Source of the DNA: an uncultured Sulfitobacter sp.
GTDB lineage: Bacteria; Pseudomonadota; Alphaproteobacteria; Rhodobacterales; Rhodobacteraceae
Assembly (NCBI GenBank): GCA_937923365.1
Contig: CALAIJ010000299.1
Span: 1 to 16,084, forward strand
Direction: 5' to 3'
Length of the DNA: 16,084 nucleotides
The notes under the pieces were generated by a model that worked only from the letters and a program-made list of their open reading frames with translations, ran no database searches and was not told the origin of the DNA. Below, piece by piece: positions 1-5,971 of the stretch. How positions within the stretch are numbered: the first letter of the stretch is position 1; each line of letters starts with the position of its first letter. Both the position numbers and the translations under genes were made by a program.

Positions 1-953
1 CGGTCCGGTGCGGGCAGCCCAAGGCGCAGCCAGCGCGGATTGTAAGGAAAGACGCGGCTCCAGACATGGTGGCGGGCCAGACGGTCCTGCCAGGCTTGTG
101 CGCTGTCTACCTCGTAGAGACGAAAGAGCGTCGTGCCACCAACAAGCGCGGCACCCTGCTGTGTCAAAAGCCCATCAAGGCGTTCTGCATCCTGTGCCAG
201 CCGGAGACGGGTTTGCGCGGCCCATGCGGTGTCTTCCAGCGCCCGCGCACCGATCTCCAGCGCGGGGCCGGACACCGACCAGGGCCCGAGCATGGCATGC
301 ATGTCGCCGGCAGTCCCGTCCGCATTGCCAAAGCGGGCCAGTGAATGCGGTGTCGCGATTGCAAAGCCAAGACGGAGCCCCGCCAGTCCCCAGAATTTTC
401 CAAAACTCTTGAGCACCACAATGCGTGGCGTGTCTGTCAGACCCACATGGCTGGCGGCGGGCATCTCGTCACAAAAGCTCTCGTCGATGATTGTCAGGTC
501 GCGGTGACCCTCCGTGATGGCTTCAGCGGGGAATGTGACCCCGTCCGGATTGTTGGGATGCACAAAGACGCGCACATCCGCCTTGTCGATGTCAGGGTCG
601 TTCACCGTCATGGCGGCACTGAGGAAAGCAGCCTCATGTTCGTTGTAGGTAGGTCCCGGGATGGACACGGTCTGCGCCATTGTCAGGTCCGGCATCCGCG
701 CGATCAGGGCCGAAGCGCCGTTGGCGGCCACGATGGTCGCCTCATCCGGTACGTTCCAGAAACGACGTGCGGCTGTCAGCAAGCGCTCCATGGCCGCCAC
801 ATCGGGAAGGGCTGTCCAGGCCTCGGACGGGATCGCGCCCACTGGGTAGGGCACCGGGTTGATCCCCGTCGAAAGATCAAGCCAGTCAGCGCGTGTTCCG
901 CCGAAGGCCGCCACCGCTGCGTCCAGTCCACCGCCGTGATCGCGTTTGCCCAC
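1..953 (-). CDS. cobC: Threonine-phosphate decarboxylase CobC (3' end outside window)
   Basis: This PLP-dependent class I/II aminotransferase-fold enzyme is expected to decarboxylate L-threonine-O-3-phosphate to (R)-1-amino-2-propanol phosphate, the linker of the cobalamin nucleotide loop. About 317 codons are visible on the minus strand. The chosen start is GTG at 953-951, preceded by AAAGGGGAACGACT, a good ribosome binding site; the protein begins MGKRDHGGG. Visible motifs are DLSTGINP (about residues 26-33), HPNNPDG (about 132-138), the aspartate in TIIDESF (about 154-160) and SFGKFWGLAGLRLGF, where the Lys near 186 should carry PLP. The family is usually 320-340 residues, so only the last few codons lie beyond base 1. 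A cobD/cbiB partner is often adjacent in this order, but it is outside the window. The STGINP motif favours CobC over histidinol-phosphate aminotransferase. Confidence 0.9.
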   Translation of the reverse strand, partial: MGKRDHGGGLDAAVAAFGGTRADWLDLSTGINPVPYPVGAIPSEAWTALPDVAAMERLLTAARRFWNVPDEATIVAANGASALIARMPDLTMAQTVSIPGPTYNEHEAAFLSAAMTVNDPDIDKADVRVFVHPNNPDGVTFPAEAITEGHRDLTIIDESFCDEMPAASHVGLTDTPRIVVLKSFGKFWGLAGLRLGFAIATPHSLARFGNADGTAGDMHAMLGPWSVSGPALEIGARALEDTAWAAQTRLRLAQDAERLDGLLTQQGAALVGGTTLFRLYEVDSAQAWQDRLARHHVWSRVFPYNPRWLRLGLPAPD

Positions 954-1043
954 CAGTCGTTCCCCTTTGTACCGTCGCCCCGACAAACCGGAAAACGCGG
1001 GCGTGTTCAAGACTGTTTGATCTGCTATCTAAGGATGTGTTCG

Positions 1044-1069
1044 TTAACCATTTGTTAATCTTTTGTTAA
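1044..1069. promoter_or_regulatory. Tandem CtrA-like boxes (three TTAA half-sites, 11-nt period)
   Basis: TTAA occurs at 1044-1047, 1055-1058 and 1066-1069, each pair separated by exactly 7 nt. This gives two overlapping copies of the alphaproteobacterial CtrA consensus TTAA-N7-TTAA sharing the middle half-site. The first half-site reads TTAACCAT, the extended 8-mer associated with CtrA boxes. The boxes lie 79-104 nt before the receiver-domain gene at 1148 and 91-116 nt from the divergent cobC start. A TTGACC hexamer (1074-1079) follows directly, but I see no convincing -10 at normal spacing. Binding by CtrA is inferred from the pattern. Confidence 0.6.
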
Positions 1070-1147
1070 GTATTTGACCTCAGGTGTGCCTAGGTTCAGG
1101 GTTAGGTTTTACCACCCTCACCGCGCACCATCGAAACGGAGCCCCGC

Positions 1148-1510
1148 ATGCATGTGCTGATTGTCCAGAGCCGACCTGACCTGGGTACGCTGTGGCAACA
1201 GCATTTGGAGCGTCAGGGCCATGAGGTGTCACTTGCAAGCACGCAAGACGCGGCAACGGCCTACCTTGACGAACATGCGGTTGAAATCATCATCCTTGAT
1301 CTGGTGCTGCAAGACGGCTCCGCGCTGGCTGTGGCGGACTATGCAGAGTACCGCGCGCCCATGGCACGGGTGATCTTTGTGACCTCCACCAGCTTTTTCT
1401 CGGACGGATCGATTTTTGCCCATTCCGGCAATGCACGCGCCTTTGTCGCCTCTGACACGCCGCCCGAAGATCTGGCCGCTATGGTCGAGCACTACGGCGG
1501 GCGGCCCTGA
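1148..1510 (+). CDS. Stand-alone receiver-domain protein (degenerate response regulator)
   Basis: This 120-residue protein has the length of a single CheY-like receiver domain and no output domain. It begins MHVLIVQSRPDLG. The hydrophobic strand IIILDLVLQDGSAL (residues 47-60) puts the likely phosphoacceptor at Asp51, and the VIFVTSTS strand gives the conserved Thr/Ser. Two normal features look absent: the acidic pair after the first strand is replaced by Gln7-Ser8, and the Lys-Pro after the fifth strand is not evident (AFVASDTPPEDL). It may therefore bind Mg2+ and phosphate poorly, or act as a pseudo-receiver or binding partner. It is monocistronic, preceded by tandem CtrA-like boxes, and its stop lies 12 nt from the end of the convergent yqjG. 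No cognate kinase is in the window. The family call is firm; the role is unknown. Confidence 0.8.
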   Translation: MHVLIVQSRPDLGTLWQQHLERQGHEVSLASTQDAATAYLDEHAVEIIILDLVLQDGSALAVADYAEYRAPMARVIFVTSTSFFSDGSIFAHSGNARAFVASDTPPEDLAAMVEHYGGRP

Positions 1511-1522
1511 AACCCCAATAAA

Positions 1523-2497
1523 TCAGCCGCGCCCGTGGGGCGCATCAAAATCCAGCACAGGATTTGTCGGGATGATCCGGTGCGGATTGATGGTGTCATG
1601 GCTGTAGTGGTAGTGGCGCACGATGTGGTCGAAATTCACGGTCTCAGCCACACCGGGCCATTGGTAAAGGTCGCGGGTGTAGGCCCAGAGGTTCGGGTAA
1701 TCCACAATCCGCTTGCGGTTGCATTTGAAGTGCAGGTGATAGACCGGATCAAAACGCACCAACGTGGGGAACAGCCGCCAGTCGGCTTCTGTCACGTGGT
1801 CGCCCATCAGATAGCGGCTGCGCGACAGGCGTTCCTCCACCCAGTCCAGCGTATCAAAGAGCGGATCAACAGCGGCGTCATAGGCCTTTTGCGTCGTGGC
1901 AAAGCCGCATTTGTAGACCCCGTTATTAAAGGTGTCGTAGATTCGCGCGTTAACCTTTTCGATCGCATCCCGCTCGGATTCTGGCCAGTAATCATCCGTG
2001 TTGCCCGTCACCGCGTCAAAGGCGCTGTTGAACATCCGGATGATTTCAGAGCTTTCGTTGGACACGATGGTCCCCCGCTCGCGGTCCCAAAGGATCGGCA
2101 CGGTGACGCGGCCCGTAAAGGTCGGGTTGGCACGCGTGTAGATGTCGCGGGCGTAAGGCAGGCCGAACTGGCGGTCGCCTGTCGCACCGGGGTAGTCGGC
2201 GTTCAACTCCCAGCCTTCGCCCAACATATCGGGGTGCACCACAGAGACGTCGATGTGGTCGGCCAGCCCTTTGATGGCGCGAAAGATCAGCGTGCGGTGG
2301 GCCCAAGGACAGGCATAGCTGACGTAAAGATGGTAGCGCCCGGAGGCCGCTTTGAACCCGCCCTCACCGCTGGGTCCTGCTGCGCCGTCAGGTGTCACCC
2401 AGTTGCGAAACTTGGCATCGGCGCGTTCGAATTTGCCACCCGAGGATTTGGTATCATACCATTTATCCTTCCATTTGCCGTCAACCAGTAGACCCAT
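1523..2497 (-). CDS. yqjG: Glutathionyl-hydroquinone reductase (Xi-class GST, YqjG/ECM4 family)
   Basis: This cytosolic thioredoxin-fold enzyme of the Xi class of glutathione transferases is known to reduce glutathionyl-hydroquinones with GSH, releasing hydroquinone and GSSG. The protein has 324 residues, normal for the family. The catalytic motif is YACPWAHRTL with Cys at residue 63, preceded by the family-typical GRYHLYVS. The C-terminal half is the all-helical GST domain. The start at 2497 is supported by GAAGGA eight bases upstream. It is transcribed alone, divergent from the gene at 2693 and convergent with the receiver-domain gene. It is probably a quinone and redox detoxification gene; the natural substrate cannot be read from sequence. 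Confidence 0.92.
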   Translation of the reverse strand: MGLLVDGKWKDKWYDTKSSGGKFERADAKFRNWVTPDGAAGPSGEGGFKAASGRYHLYVSYACPWAHRTLIFRAIKGLADHIDVSVVHPDMLGEGWELNADYPGATGDRQFGLPYARDIYTRANPTFTGRVTVPILWDRERGTIVSNESSEIIRMFNSAFDAVTGNTDDYWPESERDAIEKVNARIYDTFNNGVYKCGFATTQKAYDAAVDPLFDTLDWVEERLSRSRYLMGDHVTEADWRLFPTLVRFDPVYHLHFKCNRKRIVDYPNLWAYTRDLYQWPGVAETVNFDHIVRHYHYSHDTINPHRIIPTNPVLDFDAPHGRG

Positions 2498-2584
2498 GTC
2501 GCATTCCTTCCATGCCGTGTCGACATATACTTACGGCGGCGACCTGCTTCCGCCCAGAGGGAACACCCGCGCAAGTCCTCTGCA

Positions 2585-2612
2585 AAAATGCACAATCACG
2601 GAAGGGTGCCAA
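2585..2612 (-). promoter_or_regulatory. Weak candidate sigma-70 promoter for yqjG
   Basis: On the minus strand TTGGCA (2612-2607, 5 of 6 to TTGACA) is followed after 16 nt by CATTTT (2590-2585, 3 of 6 to TATAAT). It would start transcription roughly 80 nt before the yqjG ATG. The -10 is poor, so this is only a suggestion. Nothing else clear is seen in 2498-2692 apart from the CtrA-like half-sites at 2630. Confidence 0.25.
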
Positions 2613-2629
2613 GAAAGCGTCGCAAAAAT

Positions 2630-2644
2630 TTAACTTGAATTGAA
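2630..2644. promoter_or_regulatory. Imperfect CtrA-like site (TTAA-N7-TGAA)
   Basis: TTAA at 2630-2633 is followed after 7 nt by TGAA at 2641-2644, one mismatch from TTAA-N7-TTAA. It lies 48-62 nt before the ATG of the gene at 2693, a plausible activator position. With one mismatch in an AT-rich spot this could be chance. Confidence 0.25.
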
Positions 2645-2692
2645 CGAGGCTCCTGCCACTCTGGCTTCTGACCAAAGTCTGGGGAGACACCG

Positions 2693-3055
2693 ATGGAAGC
2701 GATTCTTTCTAAAGAAATTCAAGCAGGTCTTGATGCCGCGCGTCTTGCCAGTCTGCGAAAGGCCAGCCGGCTGCGGATCAATATTGACGGTCAGGTATAT
2801 CCCGTGTTGCGGATGTGGAAGACCGGCTGCGCCATCGCGGTGCAGGACGCGCCCAAGTTGCGAGGTCTTGTGGACCTGTACGACGGGGCCACACATCTGT
2901 TTCAGTGTCTCATCGTGGCGCATGAGGCCGAAGGCGAAGAGATGCTATATGACTTCAAGCGCGCCACGGCGGTCACAGATCATGCCGCCTTGGATTTCGA
3001 ACGCCGGATTGACGCGCCAGTCGGTTTGATCACGGATGAGACCGCCACACTCTGA
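2693..3055 (+). CDS. Uncharacterised 120-residue protein, possibly PilZ-like
   Basis: I do not recognise a named family. The 120-residue protein starts MEAILSKEIQAGLDAAR, a helical N-terminus. A basic stretch (RKASRLRI) and a beta-rich middle follow: INIDGQVYPVLRMWKTG, then LRGLVDLYDGATHLFQC, then GEEMLYDFKRAT. It ends in a short tail, LDFERRIDAPVGLI. There is no signal peptide or membrane segment. The arginine-rich start, the beta content and the FKR segment loosely resemble a PilZ domain, but the c-di-GMP motifs RxxxR and DxSxxG are not clearly present. From memory, similar short proteins are conserved in Rhodobacterales. The start is supported by GGGGAGA 6 nt upstream. The gene is monocistronic and convergent with the C-S lyase gene. 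Confidence 0.75.
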   Translation: MEAILSKEIQAGLDAARLASLRKASRLRINIDGQVYPVLRMWKTGCAIAVQDAPKLRGLVDLYDGATHLFQCLIVAHEAEGEEMLYDFKRATAVTDHAALDFERRIDAPVGLITDETATL

Positions 3056-3116
3056 CAGTATTACCACCCACAAAGGCGTCGGCGGTCCAGCGACCTGCTT
3101 GCCGCTGGCACGATCG

Positions 3117-4286
3117 CTATTGCAGGTCTTTGAATGCTGCCGCCAAACGGTCACAGGCTTCCTGAACCTGTGCGCGCGGGGTCGCGATGTTGAACCGCAG
3201 GAAGCTGTCGCCGCCTTTGCCGAATGTGGGCCCGTGGTTTACCGCGATCATTGCATCTTCCTGCACGCGTTTGGTGAACTCGTCCCGTCCCATGCCTGTG
3301 CCCTCAAAGTCGACCCATGCCAGATATGTGGCCTCAAGCGGCATGGATTGCAGCCCGGGAATGGCGTTCACGGCAGCGTCAAACAGGTGCCGGTTGCCGT
3401 CCAGATAGGCCACCAGATCATCGACCCACGCCGCCCCTTCGGATGAATAGGCCGCCGTGGCCATGAACAGGCCGAACGAGTTCGGCGACAACCCCAAAGC
3501 CATCATCCGTGCGCCGAACTTTGCGCGCAGGTCAGGGTCCTCGATGATCACATTACCCGAATGGGACCCCGCGATGTTGAATGTCTTGGTCGTCGCGGTC
3601 ATCATCACCAGACGGTCGGTGATCCCGTCGATATTCGCCATCGGGGTATGGGTGTTGCCGGGCATGACCAGATCATGGTGGATCTCGTCAGAGACCAGCA
3701 CCAGATCATGCCGCTTTGCGAAATCAGCCATGCCCTGCAGTTCGGCCCGCGTCCAGACACAGCCGCCCGGATTGTGCGGCGAGCACAGGATCATCATCGT
3801 CTCGGCGCCTGTCATCTGAGCATCCCACGCGTCAAAATCCAGCGCATAACGCCCGTCAACCATGGGCATCTCGCATTCCACGACCTTGCGGCCTGCGGCT
3901 GTGATCACCTTGGCAAAAGCGTGATAGACGGGGGTGAACAGAACCACGCCGTCGCCTTCCGCAGTAAAGGCGTCCACGCAAAGCGCTGTGCCGTTCACCA
4001 GTCCATGCGTAGTGAAAATCCACTCAGGATCGACCTTCCAGCCGTGACGGTTTTCCATCCACCACTGGATCGCGCCCAGATATTTGCTGTCATCGCCAAA
4101 GTAGCCGTATACCCCGTGGTCTCGCATGGCCTGCACGGCGTTCTGCACTACTTCCGGCGGGCGGAAATCCATATCCGCGACCCACATCGCAATGCCCTTG
4201 TCACGCGGCACACCGTAGAGCGCCTCCATCTTGTCCCACTTGGCGCAATGGGTGTCACGGCGGTCGATGATGTCGTCAAAGCTCAT
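3117..4286 (-). CDS. patB: PatB/MalY-type C-S lyase (cystathionine beta-lyase-like)
   Basis: This cytosolic PLP enzyme of the aminotransferase class I/II fold belongs to the MalY/PatB subgroup, which cleaves the C-S bond of cystathionine or other cysteine conjugates to pyruvate, ammonia and a thiol. The protein has 389 residues from MSFDDIIDRR. That start at 4286 has an excellent AAGGAG seven bases upstream; an in-frame ATG 54 nt further up is less likely. Motifs are the N-terminal MWVADMDF (about 34-41), CSPHNPGG (168-175), SDEIHHDLV (199-207) and TTKTFNIAGSHSGN, with PLP lysine near residue 234. It probably serves methionine synthesis or thiol release, but which substrate cannot be decided. 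It is divergent from the def cluster across 98 bp and has no operon partner. Confidence 0.9.
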   Translation of the reverse strand: MSFDDIIDRRDTHCAKWDKMEALYGVPRDKGIAMWVADMDFRPPEVVQNAVQAMRDHGVYGYFGDDSKYLGAIQWWMENRHGWKVDPEWIFTTHGLVNGTALCVDAFTAEGDGVVLFTPVYHAFAKVITAAGRKVVECEMPMVDGRYALDFDAWDAQMTGAETMMILCSPHNPGGCVWTRAELQGMADFAKRHDLVLVSDEIHHDLVMPGNTHTPMANIDGITDRLVMMTATTKTFNIAGSHSGNVIIEDPDLRAKFGARMMALGLSPNSFGLFMATAAYSSEGAAWVDDLVAYLDGNRHLFDAAVNAIPGLQSMPLEATYLAWVDFEGTGMGRDEFTKRVQEDAMIAVNHGPTFGKGGDSFLRFNIATPRAQVQEACDRLAAAFKDLQ

Positions 4287-4348
4287 TGGGCTCTCCTTGG
4301 TGGCTTGCGGCCAACCTAGCGGCTGTGACGCCCGCTGCAAGGCGACTG

Positions 4349-4377
4349 TTGCGATAGGCGCTGGCTTGGCCTAAATG
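4349..4377 (+). promoter_or_regulatory. Candidate promoter of the def-fmt cluster, implying a leaderless start
   Basis: TTGCGA (4349-4354, 4 of 6) and TAAATG (4372-4377, 3 of 6) are separated by 17 nt. A start site about 7 nt after the -10 would fall at 4384-4385, on the def ATG. The def start has no Shine-Dalgarno-like sequence in front of it, which fits a leaderless or near-leaderless transcript. This rests on weak hexamer matches. Confidence 0.35.
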
Positions 4378-4384
4378 ATCCCCC

Positions 4385-4903
4385 ATGAAACGCGCTATCC
4401 TTTTGCACCCCGATCCACGCCTCAAGAAAGTGGCCGCCCCCGTGGCGGACATCACCGACGACCTGCGCAAGCTGGGCGATGAGATGCTGGAAGCCATGTA
4501 TGCAGCGCCTGGGATCGGCCTGGCCGCCCCTCAGGTTGGTGTGCTGGACCGCCTGATCGTGGTCGATTGCGTCAAGGAAGAAGGCGAGGCACCGCGCCCT
4601 ATAGTGATGTTCAACCCGCAGGTTGTCGCCTCCTCGGATGAGCAGAACACCTATGAAGAAGGCTGCCTGTCGCTGCCCGATCTCTTTGCCGATGTCACCC
4701 GTCCCAAGGTGGTCGACGTCACATGGATGGACCGGGACGGCAATGCGCAGTCAGAGACATTTGACGGCCTCTGGGCCACCTGCGTGCAGCACGAGATCGA
4801 CCACCTCGAAGGCAAGCTGTTCATCGATTATCTCAAACCGCTGCGGCGGCAGATGTTCACCCGCAAGATGGTCAAGCTCAAGCGCGAGTTGGCCCGCGGA
4901 TGA
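4385..4903 (+). CDS. def: Peptide deformylase 1
   Basis: This metalloenzyme removes the N-formyl group from nascent proteins at the ribosome. The protein has 172 residues, standard length. All three active-site motifs are intact: GIGLAAPQVG (43-52), EEGCLSLP with metal-ligand Cys94, and QHEIDHLEG with ligands His136 and His140 and catalytic Glu137. A basic C-terminal helix (RRQMFTRKMVKLKRELARG) follows; in other deformylases the C-terminal helix contacts the ribosome. It is the first gene of a cluster with two more deformylase paralogues and fmt, the enzyme that adds the formyl group. Its stop overlaps the next start as ATGA. No ribosome binding site is evident before the ATG. Of the three copies this is the best candidate for the main housekeeping enzyme. 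Confidence 0.95.
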   Translation: MKRAILLHPDPRLKKVAAPVADITDDLRKLGDEMLEAMYAAPGIGLAAPQVGVLDRLIVVDCVKEEGEAPRPIVMFNPQVVASSDEQNTYEEGCLSLPDLFADVTRPKVVDVTWMDRDGNAQSETFDGLWATCVQHEIDHLEGKLFIDYLKPLRRQMFTRKMVKLKRELARG

Positions 4904-5397
4904 GTGTGCTCGAGGTTCTGCGCTGGCCCGATCCTGTGCTGACACAGACCTGTGCGCCCGTAGAGGCGATCACGCCAGAGATCGAAACCCTCGCGCAAGA
5001 TATGCTCGAGACGATGTACGCCGCTCCCGGACGTGGTCTTGCCGCCCCTCAGGTCGGCGTGTTGCAAAGGATCTTTGTCATGGACATCGGCTGGAAAGAG
5101 GGCAAGCCCGACCCATTGGTTTGCATCAACCCCATGCTTCAGGAAGTCGGCGAAGACCGTGCGGACGGCGAAGAGGGGTGCCTGTCCATTCCCGGTGTTA
5201 CGGCAATGGTCAATCGCCCCACGCAGGTGCAGATGGTCTGGACCGGCCTGACAGGTGCGCGCTATGTGCAAAGCTTCGAAGGGTTTGGTGCGGTTTGCGC
5301 GCAGCACGAGTTGGATCACCTCGACGGGGTTGTCACCTTTGATCATCTTGATGCGGACACCCGCGCCGCCCTGATTGCAGAGTACACCGCCTTATGA
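4900..5397 (+). CDS. def: Peptide deformylase 2 (paralogue, motifs intact)
   Basis: This is a second deformylase of 165 residues with the catalytic set complete: GRGLAAPQVG (44-53), EEGCLSIPG with Cys94, and QHELDHLDG with His136, Glu137 and His140. It differs widely from the first copy elsewhere, and its C-terminus ends HLDADTRAALIAEYTAL, without the basic helix of copy 1. This points to an old paralogue, perhaps with different ribosome contact or substrate range. Its start overlaps the stop of copy 1 and its stop overlaps the start of copy 3, both as ATGA, so translation is probably coupled. The Arg in place of Ile/Val in GxGLAAPQ is a small oddity. Confidence 0.93.
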   Translation: MSVLEVLRWPDPVLTQTCAPVEAITPEIETLAQDMLETMYAAPGRGLAAPQVGVLQRIFVMDIGWKEGKPDPLVCINPMLQEVGEDRADGEEGCLSIPGVTAMVNRPTQVQMVWTGLTGARYVQSFEGFGAVCAQHELDHLDGVVTFDHLDADTRAALIAEYTAL

Positions 5398-5891
5398 CCA
5401 GACGCGCTTTCATCCCGTGGCCGGACAAGCGCCTGCGTACCAAATGCGAAGAGGTGTCGCAGATCACCGATGAGATACGCACGCTGTGGGATGATATGAT
5501 CGAAACCATGGACGCCATGCCCGGTGTCGGCCTTGCAGCACCGCAGATCGGCGTCATGTTGCAGGTGGCGGTCGTAGATGCCTCTGATGCGCGGAACAAA
5601 CGCATTCGCATGGCCAACCCGCAGGTCATCGAAGCCTCCGCCAAGATGAATACCCATGACGAAGGCAGCCCCAATCTGCCCGGCGTTTCAGCCAAGGTCA
5701 CGCGCCCGCGCGCGGTGTCCGTGCGCTATATGGACGAGACAGGCACCATTAAGCGCGGTGAATTTGTCGGGCTTGAGGCCACTTCTGTGCAGCACCAGAT
5801 CGACCACCTTGCGGGGCGGATGTATTTCGACAACCTCAGCAAGGTAAAGCGCGACATGTTGCTGCGCCGTGCGCGTAAACTGAACGGGTAG
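5394..5891 (+). CDS. Peptide deformylase-like protein, probably inactive (paralogue 3)
   Basis: This 165-residue protein has the deformylase fold throughout: GVGLAAPQIG at 44-53, a central sheet, and QHQIDHLAG at 133-141. Two essential positions differ. The EGCLS motif reads DEGSPNLPG, so the metal-ligand Cys is Ser92. The HExxH motif reads HQIDH, so the catalytic Glu is Gln135; His134 and His138 remain. With a lost ligand and no general base, normal deformylation is not expected. The frame is open from end to end and the basic tail (SKVKRDMLLRRARKLNG) is kept, as in copy 1, so it is not a decaying pseudogene. It might bind formyl-peptides or the ribosome exit region, or form a complex with an active copy; this is inference. 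It overlaps copy 2 by 4 nt and precedes fmt. Confidence 0.88.
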   Translation: MTRRAFIPWPDKRLRTKCEEVSQITDEIRTLWDDMIETMDAMPGVGLAAPQIGVMLQVAVVDASDARNKRIRMANPQVIEASAKMNTHDEGSPNLPGVSAKVTRPRAVSVRYMDETGTIKRGEFVGLEATSVQHQIDHLAGRMYFDNLSKVKRDMLLRRARKLNG

Positions 5892-5950
5892 GGTGGGCCA
5901 GAGCCCCACCTTACGCAAGCTCCGCCGGTAAGGTGGGGCTTCGGCCCACC
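5892..5950. repeat. Paired REP-like inverted repeat between the third def and fmt
   Basis: Two 23-nt arms, 5892-5914 and 5928-5950, are reverse complements with two mismatches and a 13-nt linker. As RNA they could form one long hairpin. Each arm is itself nearly palindromic: the right arm contains GGGC-TTCG-GCCC plus a flanking GGT/ACC stem with one bulged G, and the left arm GGGC-CAGA-GCCC with a matching bulge. A palindromic unit present as an inverted pair is the architecture of REP/BIME-type dispersed repeats. There is no T-run, so it is not a classical terminator. No second copy was noticed in this window. Confidence 0.75.
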
Positions 5951-5969
5951 ACCCCCTAAGGGAGCTTGC
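5915..5969 (+). promoter_or_regulatory. Possible RNA switch masking the fmt ribosome binding site
   Basis: GCAAGCTCC at 5915-5923, the linker between the two repeat arms, is a perfect 9-nt reverse complement of GGAGCTTGC at 5961-5969, which contains the GGAG ribosome binding site of fmt. Two exclusive folds follow. In one, the arms pair with each other and the ribosome binding site is free. In the other, each arm folds on itself and the linker pairs with the ribosome binding site, closing around the right-arm TTCG hairpin. The pairing is read directly; a regulatory effect is inferred. Confidence 0.45.
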
Positions 5970-5971
5970 AA

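Noticed and set aside
345..1058. Plus-strand open frame opposite cobC
   Set aside because: The minus strand encodes CobC with PLP motifs through the same bases; the plus frame is low-complexity shadow sequence.
1535..2491. Long plus-strand open frame (318 codons) opposite yqjG
   Set aside because: It mirrors the codon structure of yqjG, has no recognisable motif, and yqjG has clear catalytic motifs and a ribosome binding site.
3087..3108. Hairpin CCAGCG/CGCTGG between convergent genes as terminator
   Set aside because: The stem is only 6 bp with a 10-nt loop and no T-run; too weak to call.
4385..5891. Three def copies as an assembly or recent duplication artefact
   Set aside because: The three proteins are highly diverged outside the active site, so they are old paralogues.
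5394..5891. Third deformylase as a frameshifted pseudogene
   Set aside because: The frame is full-length, overlaps its neighbour by ATGA and keeps non-catalytic motifs, so it looks maintained.
5915..5969. Classical H-type pseudoknot with the full 23-bp hairpin intact
   Set aside because: There would be no nucleotides to span the 9-bp helix and only 10 to span the 23-bp stem, so it is strained; the alternative nested fold is more plausible.
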